A stretch of DNA of 64,000 nucleotides from Myxococcales bacterium (GTDB lineage: Bacteria > Myxococcota_A > Polyangia > Nannocystales > Nannocystaceae), in assembly GCA_020633335.1 (NCBI GenBank), contig JACKDU010000006.1, positions 496,001 through 560,000 of the forward strand. The letters run 5' to 3'. The notes beneath the pieces were generated by a model. The model saw only the letters and a program-made list of their open reading frames with translations, was not told where the DNA came from and searched no databases. Positions 1-7,208 of the stretch are shown here, one piece after another. Position numbers and translations under genes: made by a program. Position 1 is the stretch's first letter. The number at the start of each line of letters is the position of its first letter.

Positions 1-248
1 CGCGGCAGGCCCCTGCGCGGATCGACGTCCTGGGGGCCGCTGGTGTCGTAGACGTCGAGGGGCGGCTGGCCGCCGCTGAGCTCGATCCGGCGGAAGGGGA
101 CGCCGAGCTCGCCGACGCTGATCTTGGTCGAGCGCGGGAAGCTCTCGCCGAGGGGCGGGAGGCTCGGCAGCGGGCGCAGGTCGTCGCCGGCGACGTCGAG
201 GCGGCGGGGGTCTCTCTTGGGGCTCTTTTCGGTGTCGTGGTCGCTCAT
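1..248 (-). CDS. thiC: Phosphomethylpyrimidine synthase ThiC, N-terminal part (runs off window)
   Basis: ThiC is the radical-SAM enzyme that turns aminoimidazole ribotide into the hydroxymethylpyrimidine phosphate of thiamine. Only the first 82 residues are inside the window. They contain the family's N-terminal block FRRIELSGGQPPLDVYDTSG followed by DPRRGLP, which is diagnostic. The catalytic C-terminal Fe-S region lies outside. The ATG at 248-246 is preceded by GGAGG about 10 nt upstream, and that ribosome site is inside the 3' part of a TPP riboswitch, so thiamine feedback on this gene is expected. The call is firm because of the combination of the motif and the riboswitch. Confidence 0.95.
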   Translation of the reverse strand, partial: MSDHDTEKSPKRDPRRLDVAGDDLRPLPSLPPLGESFPRSTKISVGELGVPFRRIELSGGQPPLDVYDTSGPQDVDPRRGLP

Positions 249-249
249 G

Positions 250-345
250 ATCGCTTTCCTCCGCCGGCATGACCCGGATCAGGTTCAGGGGTCTCTCTCA
301 GGTCCGGCCGTCCGGCCGAGCCACCCCCAGCGCTCTGGGCGGAGA
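250..345 (-). promoter_or_regulatory. TPP (thiamine pyrophosphate) riboswitch upstream of thiC
   Basis: Read on the minus strand, the element has the conserved THI-box parts in order: GGGGGTG (P2 5' side), CTGAGA, ACCCCTGAACCTGATC, and CCGGGTCATGCCGGCGGAGG. CGCT just before P2 (forward 329-332) can pair with AGCG (forward 252-255) as the closing P1 stem. The GGAGG ribosome-binding site of thiC is part of the element's 3' end, so control is probably at translation initiation. A second CTCCGCC (forward 338-344) can pair with GGCGGAG (forward 259-265) and might be the alternative, site-hiding helix. Confidence 0.95.
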
Positions 346-502
346 CGATACACCAGGTGACCGGCGGCCGCCCGCCAGCGCGCGGGGCGGATGATCTCAT
401 CCAGGATCAGGAGGTCGGTTACCCCTACGTCCCACGCCGCGCGGCGGTGAATGCGGACCGGATCCGGCGATCCGGCGGTCGTCAGCGGCGGGCAGGAGCA
501 CC

Positions 503-1114
503 ATGCGTCTTTCCACGGCACTCTTCTCGGTCATCTTCTTCGGTCTCGGCCTCGGGCTCGGCCTCGGCGGCTGCGTCCCGCTCCCGGGGGACATGACCAT
601 CGGCGACAGCGACGAGAGCTCGACCGGCGAGGGGTCGACCGGCGAGGGGTCGACCGGCGAGGGGTCGACCGACGACGGCTACGGCGACGTGTCGACCAGC
701 GGCGACGACACCCAGGGCGGCGAGTCCAGCGGCGCGCCGGGGTCGAGCGCGACGGGCGCGGTCGGCTACGTGTGCGGCGACGGGGTCGTCGATCCCGGTG
801 AGGCCTGCGACGACGGCGACGTCGACAACAGCGACGCCTGCCTGACCACCTGCGAGGTCGCGCGCTGCGGCGACGGCTACCTCCACAGCGGCGCCGAGGA
901 GTGTGACGACGGCAACGACGTCGAGGACGACTTCTGCACCAGCGAGTGCGTCGCCGCCCGCTGCGACGACGGCATCCGCAACGGCAACGAGACCACCGTC
1001 GACTGCGGCGGCTTCTGCCTCGGCTGCCCGATGGGCGGGGAGTGCGACGTCGATCTCGACTGCCTCAGCGGCTACTGCGGCGACGGCGTGTGCATGAGCC
1101 CGCCGGCGGACTGA
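503..1114 (+). CDS. Lipoprotein with Ser/Thr/Gly linker and DUF4215-like Cys-rich repeats
   Basis: 203 residues. A signal peptide ends in the lipobox LGGC (about residue 24), so a lipid-anchored secreted protein is expected. Next comes a low-complexity linker with STGEG repeated three times (DNA repeat at 620-671). After it are Cys-rich units of the CGDGxxDPGEACDDG / CDDGN type that myxobacterial surface proteins carry in tandem (DUF4215-like). Two full units and a final CDDGIRNGNETTVDCGG-type unit are visible, and the end has further CxxDxDC motifs. No enzymatic motif is seen. The linker plus Cys-rich design matches the larger lipoproteins at 42-59 kb, but this one has no beta-helix domain. 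Function unknown; an extracellular adhesive or matrix role is only a guess. Confidence 0.85.
   Translation: MRLSTALFSVIFFGLGLGLGLGGCVPLPGDMTIGDSDESSTGEGSTGEGSTGEGSTDDGYGDVSTSGDDTQGGESSGAPGSSATGAVGYVCGDGVVDPGEACDDGDVDNSDACLTTCEVARCGDGYLHSGAEECDDGNDVEDDFCTSECVAARCDDGIRNGNETTVDCGGFCLGCPMGGECDVDLDCLSGYCGDGVCMSPPAD
620..671 (+). repeat. 15-bp in-frame tandem repeat (about 3.5 copies)
   Basis: The unit TCGACCGGCGAGGGG is repeated head to tail at 620, 635 and 650, with a partial copy from 665. It encodes STGEG in the linker of the lipoprotein. The unit length is a multiple of three, so copy-number change alters linker length without breaking the frame. Confidence 0.95.
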
Positions 1115-1186
1115 GCGGCCTCTGCGGTCAACCTGTCTGCAGGGCCAGGTCGCGGACGGCGGGCGGCGGGGCGAGGTCGTGGCGGC

Positions 1187-2497
1187 TCACTCGCCCGGTC
1201 GCCCGCCGCCGTCGCGGCGGAGCCAGGCGCCGAGGGTCGAGCGCGGGACCTCGAGCACCCGCGCTGCCCGGCGGATCGACCCGGCCTCGTCGACGACCTT
1301 GGCGAGGAGCGCCCGAGTCATCTGGGCGTAGGTGCCGCGGGGGACCGCGATCGACCGGGCGCACTCCGGCGGCCGTGAGGGGGCGCCTCCCGGGAGGAGC
1401 TCGGCCGCGCCGATCGGCCCGTCGGCGACCGCCGCGGCCCGCAGGAGCGCGTTGCGGAGCTGACGGACGTTGCCCGGCCAGGGGTGGCGCTCGGCCGCGG
1501 CGATCGCCTCGTCGGTGAGGATCAGCGGGCGCCCGAGCTCGCCCTCGATCGCCGCCGCGAAGTGCTCGAGGAGGATCGGCACGTCACCGGGTCGCTCGGT
1601 GAGCGCCGGCAGCTCGACCGTGAGGATCCCGAGGCGGTGGTAGAGATCCTCGCGGAAGCGGCCCTCGGCGACCCAGCGGTCGAGGGGGCGGTGGGTCGCC
1701 GCGACCACGCGGACGTCGACCTCGACCTCCTGTTCGCCGCCCACCGGCACCACCCGCCGGGTCTCGAGGACCCGCAGCAGGAGCGCCTGGAGGTGGAGCG
1801 GGAGCTCGCCGATCTCATCGAGGAAGAGGGTGCCGCCGCGGGCCCGGGCGAAGGCCCCCTCGTGGCCGCGGAGCGCCCCGGTGAAGGCGCCGCGGACGTG
1901 GCCGAAGAGCTCGCTCTCCGAGAGGCCGTCCGGGAGCGCGCCGCAGTTGACGGCGACGAAGGGGCCGCCGCGGCGGGGCCCGAGGTCGTGGAGTGCCCGC
2001 GCGGCGAGCTCCTTGCCGGCGCCGGTCGGCCCCCGCACCAGGACCGTGGTCGGCAGCGGGGCGAAGCGGCCCAGGGTGTCGACGAGGCGGAGGAAGGCGG
2101 GCGAGCGGCCGATCATCCCGGCGACCGTCGGCGCCGCGTCGGCGCCGGGATCGACCACGCGGGCCCGCCAGCGGCCGAAGCGGAGGCGGGTGTTGGGCGC
2201 GAGCCAGGCCTGGCGCACCCGCACCCCGTCGACGTAGGTGCCGTTGGTCGAGCCGAGATCCTCGATCACCCAGCCGCCCTCGTCCCAGGCGATCCGCGCG
2301 TGGCGGGCCGAGACCGCGGGGTCGCCGAGGCGGAGATCGGCGTCGGCCGCCGAGCCGACGACGATCGGCCGGCGGGGGAGGGGGAGCGGCGGGCGATCTT
2401 CGCCGCTCAGGATCAGGGAGGAGACCCGCGGGCGACGGCGGATCTCGATCGTCGTCTCGCCGTCGCGGGCCGTGGGGGTGCTGATCGTTGGCTGCAC
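1187..2497 (-). CDS. FHA-domain sigma54-dependent transcriptional activator
   Basis: About 436 residues from a GTG at 2497-2495. Residues ~30-110 form an FHA phosphothreonine-binding domain (GSAADADLRLGD, SARHARI, DLGSTNGTYVDG). Next is a sigma54-interacting AAA+ domain with Walker A GPTGAGKE, the loop GAFTGA that contacts sigma54, and Walker B GGTLFLDEIGELP. The C-terminus has a Fis-type helix-turn-helix (IRRAARVLEVPRSTLGAW). FHA replaces the usual REC input domain, so control by a Ser/Thr kinase is expected, as in the many FHA enhancer-binding proteins of myxobacteria. The frame stays open upstream to about 2770, but that part overlaps the divergent small gene and is low-complexity, so I start at the GTG. 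Confidence 0.9.
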   Translation of the reverse strand: MQPTISTPTARDGETTIEIRRRPRVSSLILSGEDRPPLPLPRRPIVVGSAADADLRLGDPAVSARHARIAWDEGGWVIEDLGSTNGTYVDGVRVRQAWLAPNTRLRFGRWRARVVDPGADAAPTVAGMIGRSPAFLRLVDTLGRFAPLPTTVLVRGPTGAGKELAARALHDLGPRRGGPFVAVNCGALPDGLSESELFGHVRGAFTGALRGHEGAFARARGGTLFLDEIGELPLHLQALLLRVLETRRVVPVGGEQEVEVDVRVVAATHRPLDRWVAEGRFREDLYHRLGILTVELPALTERPGDVPILLEHFAAAIEGELGRPLILTDEAIAAAERHPWPGNVRQLRNALLRAAAVADGPIGAAELLPGGAPSRPPECARSIAVPRGTYAQMTRALLAKVVDEAGSIRRAARVLEVPRSTLGAWLRRDGGGRPGE

Positions 2498-2588
2498 GGG
2501 TCCGAGGTCGGCCGCCGGCGCCGGGCGTTGCAGGGCCGCGCGCGTCGACTTGCGGGGCGGCGCCCGGCCGGCGCATCCTCGCCCGGCG

Positions 2589-2834
2589 ATGGACCCCGCG
2601 ATCCTCTTCTGGGACTTCTTCGGCCCCGACGCGGCCGGCACCGCCGAGCACTTCCAGCGCCACCTCGCCGAGCTCCTCACGCGAGAGGGGATCGCCGGCT
2701 GCGAGCTCGGCCAGGAGAGCGCGGGCCCGGGCCACGCGGCGATCACCTGCCGGGCGCCCCTCGCCGTCACCGACGATCTCGTCGCTCGCCTCCGCCCCCG
2801 GCGGATCCGCCGGCCCGCGGCCCCGGTCGAGTGA
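2589..2834 (+). CDS. Small conserved-looking hypothetical protein (81 aa)
   Basis: 81 residues from an ATG at 2589, beginning MDPAILFWDFFGPDAAGTAEHF. The composition is that of a folded cytosolic protein (amphipathic helices, two Cys, an ITCRA strand), unlike the Arg/Pro-rich antisense shadows around it. It ends 9 bp before the end of the convergent di-iron gene and is divergent from the FHA activator. A plausible promoter is TTGCGG (2550-2555) with an 18-bp spacer to CATCCT (2574-2579), which would give a very short leader. I do not recognise a family. The main doubt is that the reverse frame is also open here. Confidence 0.6.
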   Translation: MDPAILFWDFFGPDAAGTAEHFQRHLAELLTREGIAGCELGQESAGPGHAAITCRAPLAVTDDLVARLRPRRIRRPAAPVE

Positions 2835-2843
2835 GCCCCGGGC

Positions 2844-4007
2844 TCAGTGGAGCTGGCGATCGGTCTCGGCGATGAGCTCGTCGGCGCTGAGATCGGGCGC
2901 CGCCCGCCCGTTCTCGAAGTCGAGGAGCCCGAGCGCCTGGTAGTGCGGCCGGATCCGATCGCTGAGGAGGTTGATCCGCTTGAGGTTGGGGATCAGCCGC
3001 TTGAACATCATCCGCCGGAAGCGATCCATGTAGGGCGAGCGCAGCACCATCTGGTCCCACTCCCGCCGGCTCAGGGATTGCCCGAAGTACTCGTCGTAGA
3101 ACTCGTGGGCGAGGAAGCGGTTGCGCATCAGCGTGGCGACCTCAAAGGCCCAGTCCTCGCGCTCCCGGCGGTCGCGCTCGGGGAGCTGGTGGTAGTAGTC
3201 GCGGAGGGCGATCACCCCGTAGTGGACGTGCCGCGCCTCGTCGGTGATCACGTAGCGGAGGAGGTGCCGGAGGAGCGGCTCGCGGGTGGTCTGCCGGAGG
3301 ATCCCAAACGCCCCGAGGGCCAGCCCCTCGATCATGATCTGCATCCCGAGGAACTTGATGTCCCAGCGGGAGTCGGTCATCAGCGCGTCGATCAGCGTGA
3401 AGAGGTTGTCGTTGACCGTGTAGACCTTGCCGAGCTTCTCGTGGAGGTAGCGGAAGAAGACCTCGACGTGGCGCCCCTCGTCGACGACCTGGGTCGAGCC
3501 GTAGAGCTTGCCGTCCATCCACTCGATCGCCTCGGTCACCTGGCAGGCCGCGAAGAGGGCGCCCTGCTCGCCGTGGAGGAACTGCGAGAGCATCCACGAG
3601 GTCAGCCCCCAGCGCCGCTCGGCCCGCTCGCGGGTGTTCAGGCGGAGGTATCCCGGGAACTCGGCGATCGGCAGCTCGTGCTCGGGGAAGAGCTCGTGGC
3701 GCGGGTCGTAGGGGTCGACGTCGACGGACCAGTCGATGTCGGTGGTCGCGTTCCACTGCGAGCGCTTGGCGGCCTCGTAGAGGCGCGCGAGCTCGTCGCG
3801 CCCGCGCTCGTAGGTCCAGTCGAAGCGGACCCGGTGATCGGCCTGCATGTCCGTTTGGCCAGCTCGCCCGCCCTGGAGGATGAGCCCGCGGAGGGCGGGC
3901 CCGAGGAGGCTGAGCGTCACCTTGACGTTGCCGGTGCGCACCGTCTGGCGGAGGAGCTCGGCGGGGTTGAGGTCGCGGACGCGGGTGGGGAGGCTACGCA
4001 GATCCAT
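2844..4007 (-). CDS. Ferritin-like di-iron domain protein (possible oxygenase/oxidase)
   Basis: 387 residues. It has the four-helix di-iron signatures of the ribonucleotide reductase R2/ferritin-like superfamily: an early Glu region (VTEAIEWMDGK), DEGRHVEVFFRY as one ExxH-type ligand pair, a Glu in MIEGLALGAFG, and TDEARHVHYGV as the second ExxH pair. No signal peptide is present. The substrate cannot be read from the sequence; AurF-like N-oxygenases and fatty-acid or steroid oxidases share this fold. Its ATG at 4007 lies inside the 3' end of the TetR gene (14-bp overlap), with GAGGAG just upstream, so the two are translationally coupled. The TetR protein probably represses both genes through the palindromes upstream. 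Confidence 0.85.
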   Translation of the reverse strand: MDLRSLPTRVRDLNPAELLRQTVRTGNVKVTLSLLGPALRGLILQGGRAGQTDMQADHRVRFDWTYERGRDELARLYEAAKRSQWNATTDIDWSVDVDPYDPRHELFPEHELPIAEFPGYLRLNTRERAERRWGLTSWMLSQFLHGEQGALFAACQVTEAIEWMDGKLYGSTQVVDEGRHVEVFFRYLHEKLGKVYTVNDNLFTLIDALMTDSRWDIKFLGMQIMIEGLALGAFGILRQTTREPLLRHLLRYVITDEARHVHYGVIALRDYYHQLPERDRREREDWAFEVATLMRNRFLAHEFYDEYFGQSLSRREWDQMVLRSPYMDRFRRMMFKRLIPNLKRINLLSDRIRPHYQALGLLDFENGRAAPDLSADELIAETDRQLH

Positions 4008-4641
4008 GGCTCGGCTCCTCGCTTGGCGGGTTCGTGGGGCTCGTGTCGTCGGTCTCGGTCGGGAAGAAGAGGGTGCGGGCGAGCGCGGCGGCGTGGTCCT
4101 CGTCGCCCCAGAGCGGCCCGGCGAGCTCGCCCGAGGCCGCCCGCAGGACGATCGAGCTGGCGACCTGGAGGAGCGCCGCCCGGACCGGGAGCTCGGGGCG
4201 GATCACCCCGCGGCCCTCGATCCGGATGAAGCGCTCGACGAGATCGAGGATCGGCGCGACCCGGTCGACGACGATCGCCCGCCCGGGCCCGTCGCCCGCG
4301 AGGAGCTCGCGGAGGACGATCCGCGCGAGCTCGGCGTGCTCGTCGATGAAGGTGGTGAAGGCGACGAGGACGTCGTCGAAGCGGCCGCGGAAGGTCGCGC
4401 CGCGGGTCATCGCCTGGGCCAGCGCCTCGCCGAGGCGCGAGAAGGCGCGGTCGACCACGGCCGCGTAGAGCTCCTCCTTGGTCCTGTAGTGGTAGAGGAG
4501 CGAGGGCCTGCGGATGCCGACGCGGGCGGCGATGTCGGCCAGCCGGGTGGCGTGGAGGCCGTGGCGGGCGAAGAGCTCGGCGGCGGCGCTCAGGAGGCGC
4601 TCGGCGGTCGCACGTCGCTCATCGGCAGGAGGGCGGGGCAC
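3994..4641 (-). CDS. TetR/AcrR-family transcriptional regulator
   Basis: 215 residues. The N-terminus (~8-55) is a TetR-type HTH: AAELFARHGLHATRLADIAA, then RRPSLLYHYRTKEELY. The rest is the variable all-helical ligand domain. The start is a GTG at 4641-4639; an ATG 8 nt upstream is out of frame. The gene is followed with a 14-bp overlap by the di-iron protein. An 18-bp perfect inverted repeat lies 14 bp upstream of the start codon, which fits autoregulation. The ligand is unknown; long-chain acyl or aromatic compounds are common for this family. Confidence 0.92.
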   Translation of the reverse strand: MPRPPADERRATAERLLSAAAELFARHGLHATRLADIAARVGIRRPSLLYHYRTKEELYAAVVDRAFSRLGEALAQAMTRGATFRGRFDDVLVAFTTFIDEHAELARIVLRELLAGDGPGRAIVVDRVAPILDLVERFIRIEGRGVIRPELPVRAALLQVASSIVLRAASGELAGPLWGDEDHAAALARTLFFPTETDDTSPTNPPSEEPSHGSA

Positions 4642-4654
4642 CTGGCCATGCTTA

Positions 4655-4698
4655 CCTACTCGTGAGTAGATTCCAAGAGAAATCTACTCACGAGTAGG
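4655..4698. promoter_or_regulatory. Double palindromic operator of the TetR regulator
   Basis: CCTACTCGTGAGTAGATT (4655-4672) and its exact reverse complement (4681-4698) flank 8 bp. Each arm is itself a near-palindrome of CTACTC and GAGTAG around a 2-bp centre (4656-4669 and 4684-4697), which is what two TetR dimers would bind. It lies between the TetR start (4641) and the divergent membrane gene (4815), so it could control both directions. Confidence 0.85.
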
Positions 4699-4814
4699 CA
4701 AAATTCGCGCGGCCACGCGCGGTGTCGAGCGATCTGCGCTGCGCTGGCCGCATCGACGACCCGCCGGCGAAGGCGCTAGTGTTGTGGCTTCACCCCAGGA
4801 GCTCGATCCTCGCC

Positions 4815-5093
4815 ATGGGCGACCCCCAGCTGCAGAGCCGTGTGTCCGCGATCAAAGAGCTCCTCGAGGCGTTCCGCTTCGAGCGCGCGGTCTACATGTC
4901 GATCACGCTGCTCTCGCTCTTCGTCCTCCTCGGCTGCGCGCTCTCGCTGATGTTCGGCGGGCGCGACAAGATGGTCGAGGCGATCGGCCTCTTCTCGGCC
5001 TCCGGCGCGATCACCTACACGACCGGCCGCCTCCTCAAGATGTGGAGCGACGCGATCCGGATCCTCGGCGCCCCGCCGGAGGAGGAGAAGTGA
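4815..5093 (+). CDS. Small two-helix membrane protein, first gene of a pYEATS pair
   Basis: 92 residues from the ATG at 4815. The frame is open further up, but the upstream residues look non-coding and overlap the promoter zone. An amphipathic N-terminus (~1-25) is followed by two hydrophobic helices (~26-46, SITLLSLFVLLGCALSLMF, and ~54-68) and a short basic/acidic tail. The stop overlaps the next start by GTGA, so the two proteins are made together. The layout (two TM helices plus a soluble tail, partnered with a sensor-like protein) recalls small membrane effector or anchor proteins, but no family is recognised. Confidence 0.75.
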   Translation: MGDPQLQSRVSAIKELLEAFRFERAVYMSITLLSLFVLLGCALSLMFGGRDKMVEAIGLFSASGAITYTTGRLLKMWSDAIRILGAPPEEEK

Positions 5094-6025
5094 CGCCCGC
5101 GACCGACCTCAAGGCGCTGCGGCGGGCGTCCGCGCGGGCGGGCCTCATCTCGCTCCTCGGCGCGCTGATCGTCTTCGCCGGCCTCGGCTACTCCTCCTGG
5201 CGCCTCCTCGGCCTCCAGGCCAAGGTCACCGCGATCCAGGCCGAGATCGCCGAGCTCACGCCGATCCGCGACCAGCTCAGCGCCGCCAACGCGGCCCTCG
5301 ACCGCGACAACCACGAGCTCAGCGAGGCCCGCGACGCCCTCGCCTCCGAGAAGGAGGCGCTCGAGGAGACGCGGACCAAGCTCCAGGTCGAGATCGAGTC
5401 GCTGCGGGCCGAGCGTGATCGCCTCCGCGAGGGCTTCCAGCAGGTCAAGGCGATCGTCGCGGCCCCCGGGCTCCAGCGCCAGCTCGAGGAGGCGGTGCCG
5501 CTCTCCGCGGTCGCCACCCCGCGGGCCTCGAGCGCGCGGATCGACGCCCGGCTCTCGCGCTACGCCGTCTGGATCGAGGTGCCCTCCGAGCTCCGCGGTC
5601 GGATCGCCCGGGTCTCCTACCTCTTCAACCACGACTCGTTCCGCGACAAGCACCCCTCGTCGACCGACGCCAGCGCCGACTTCCGGGTCGAGTACACCGG
5701 CTGGGGCTGCCTCGACTCGGTGGTCGCCACGGTCGTGCTCAAGGACGGCGATCGCCAGAAGATCGTCTTCGACATGTGCGCCCTGATCGCCCGCGCCGGC
5801 GCCGAGGCCCGGCCCGAGCCGACCAAGGTCGAGCGCGCGAAGGCGGGCGTCGACGCCCCGCTGCCGACCTTCGAGGAGCCCGCGGAGGTCCCCCATGTCG
5901 AGCAGCTCGATCGCCCGATCGACGTCCCGGGGCTCGTCGACAAGCGCAGGCTGGTCGACCCGGACCCGGTGACGCCCGGCGAGGCGCAGAAGCGGGCGAC
6001 GCGGCCGACCAAGCGCGAGCCCTAG
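5090..6025 (+). CDS. Membrane-anchored coiled-coil protein with a prokaryotic YEATS-like domain
   Basis: 311 residues from the GTG at 5090. One TM helix (~19-36) is followed by a long coiled coil (~40-120, heptad-rich with many Leu, Glu and Arg). Residues ~150-235 resemble the prokaryotic YEATS (pYEATS) beta-sandwich: YAVWIEVPSEL, then RVSYLFNHDSF, a charged loop, FRVEYTGWGC, and VVATVVLKDGDRQKIVFDMC. A Pro/Glu/Arg-rich tail follows. Eukaryotic YEATS domains read acylated lysines; the bacterial ligand is unknown. The four-base overlap with the 2-TM gene argues for one complex. The family call rests on pattern recognition only. Confidence 0.65.
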   Translation: MTPATDLKALRRASARAGLISLLGALIVFAGLGYSSWRLLGLQAKVTAIQAEIAELTPIRDQLSAANAALDRDNHELSEARDALASEKEALEETRTKLQVEIESLRAERDRLREGFQQVKAIVAAPGLQRQLEEAVPLSAVATPRASSARIDARLSRYAVWIEVPSELRGRIARVSYLFNHDSFRDKHPSSTDASADFRVEYTGWGCLDSVVATVVLKDGDRQKIVFDMCALIARAGAEARPEPTKVERAKAGVDAPLPTFEEPAEVPHVEQLDRPIDVPGLVDKRRLVDPDPVTPGEAQKRATRPTKREP

Positions 6026-6038
6026 GGCCGCGTGAGGG

Positions 6039-6866
6039 CTACTGCGAGAAGAAGCCGCATTCGGCGCGGACGCAGCCGCAGTAGACCGGCTTGCTGAAGC
6101 TGTAGCCCTCGCAGGTGCCGGCCTCGTTGGCGCCGGGGCAGCTCCAGTGGTGGCAGCGGTTGCCGCAGCCCGCGATCACGCACTCGCCGTCGTGCACGCA
6201 GGCGCCTCCGCGCACGCCCCCGAGGTGAAGGCGAGGGCCTCGCTTGCGGTCGGGATCGTAGGGGGTGCCCCCGGCGCTGAAGGGGATCGGCTCACAGCCC
6301 CCTTCCTCGGCGCCGCAGCGGGGCCCCAGGAGGCCGCCGAGGCTGATCGCGAGCTCGGCGCGCGGCCGCGGCAGGATCGGGTCCTCGGCGATCGCCGCCA
6401 GCACCTCGCCGGCGAGCGCGTCGATCGTCGCCTCGCAGAGATCGACGCGGAGGTGAAGGCAGATCCGACGCGCCTCGGGCGGCCCGCAGTAGAGGCCGTA
6501 GCCGAGGAAGGTGAGCGGCCCGCCGCGCGCGCTGACCCGCTCGCGGAGCCCCGTGAGCGCCTCGGCGGTGGTCTCCATCTCGCCCTCGAGCGCGAAGGTG
6601 AAGCGGCGGCCGCCCTCGTCGCGGACGAAGGGCGTCCCGTCGGCGAGGGTCGTGGCGCCCGCCGCCGGCGCGTAGGGGGGCTCCAGGCACGGACGACGCG
6701 AGCCATCGATCACCGGCGAGCCGGTGCACGACTCGGTCGGCGCCGGCGGATTCGTCGTCCCCGGGGCCGAGCACGAGCCGAGGAGCGCGCCGACCAGGGC
6801 CGCGGCGGTCGTGCTCGCCACTCGCCCGCGAGCCACTCGCCCGCGAGACACTCGAAGGAGACGCAT
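6039..6866 (-). CDS. Lipoprotein with C-terminal cysteine cluster
   Basis: 275 residues. The signal peptide ends in LLGSC (Cys ~32). The middle ~150 residues have no recognised motif. The last ~55 residues hold nine Cys in the order CxxxxxC, C, CGNRC, C, C, CGC, C, similar to the small eight-cysteine cluster seen at the end of several Myxococcota lipoproteins. It is convergent with the pYEATS gene, with only 13 bp between the stops. Likely promoter on the minus strand: TTGACG, then a GACAAT-type -10 with a 15-bp spacer, giving a short leader. Function unknown. Confidence 0.8.
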   Translation of the reverse strand: MRLLRVSRGRVARGRVASTTAAALVGALLGSCSAPGTTNPPAPTESCTGSPVIDGSRRPCLEPPYAPAAGATTLADGTPFVRDEGGRRFTFALEGEMETTAEALTGLRERVSARGGPLTFLGYGLYCGPPEARRICLHLRVDLCEATIDALAGEVLAAIAEDPILPRPRAELAISLGGLLGPRCGAEEGGCEPIPFSAGGTPYDPDRKRGPRLHLGGVRGGACVHDGECVIAGCGNRCHHWSCPGANEAGTCEGYSFSKPVYCGCVRAECGFFSQ

Positions 6867-7208
6867 CGCACGGGGTGATTGTCACGGACGGGTGAGGCCG
6901 TCAACCGCGACGGGAATGGGCCTGATCACTCGGCGGGCAGTCGCGGCGCGAGCACTGCGTTGGTCTCCGCGAAGCGCAGCTTGGGGCAGGCCGCGGCGGC
7001 GCCGGCCTCGAGCAACGGACGACTCGAGATCGCGGCTCCTCGACCGCGCGTCCTCGGCCGTCGCGGAGCGTCGACTGCGCGAAAACGAAGAGCCTCTTGC
7101 GCGGCCCCTCGTGGACCCGGGCGGCCGGTGGGCGCGTGCGCGCTGATAGCCTGTTCAGGCCCGTGCGCGGGCGGCGTTTTCGTCGCTCGCCCCGCCGTCT
7201 GATCGTGT
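6867..7208. other. Intergenic region without a recognisable gene
   Basis: It lies between divergent genes. It holds the start region of the Cys-cluster lipoprotein on the minus strand and of the PATAN gene on the plus strand (TAGCCT-like -10 near 7145). Frames crossing it are Arg/Ala-rich and not gene-like. No RNA structure stood out. Confidence 0.5.

Noticed and set aside
2498..2770. Longer N-terminus of the FHA-sigma54 activator
   Set aside because: The extension is low-complexity, overlaps the divergent 81-residue gene, and precedes the point where FHA homologues begin.
4722..4814. Upstream start for the 2-TM gene
   Set aside because: The added residues are polar and unlike the rest, and the region contains a TAGTGT promoter-like box about 33 nt before the ATG at 4815.
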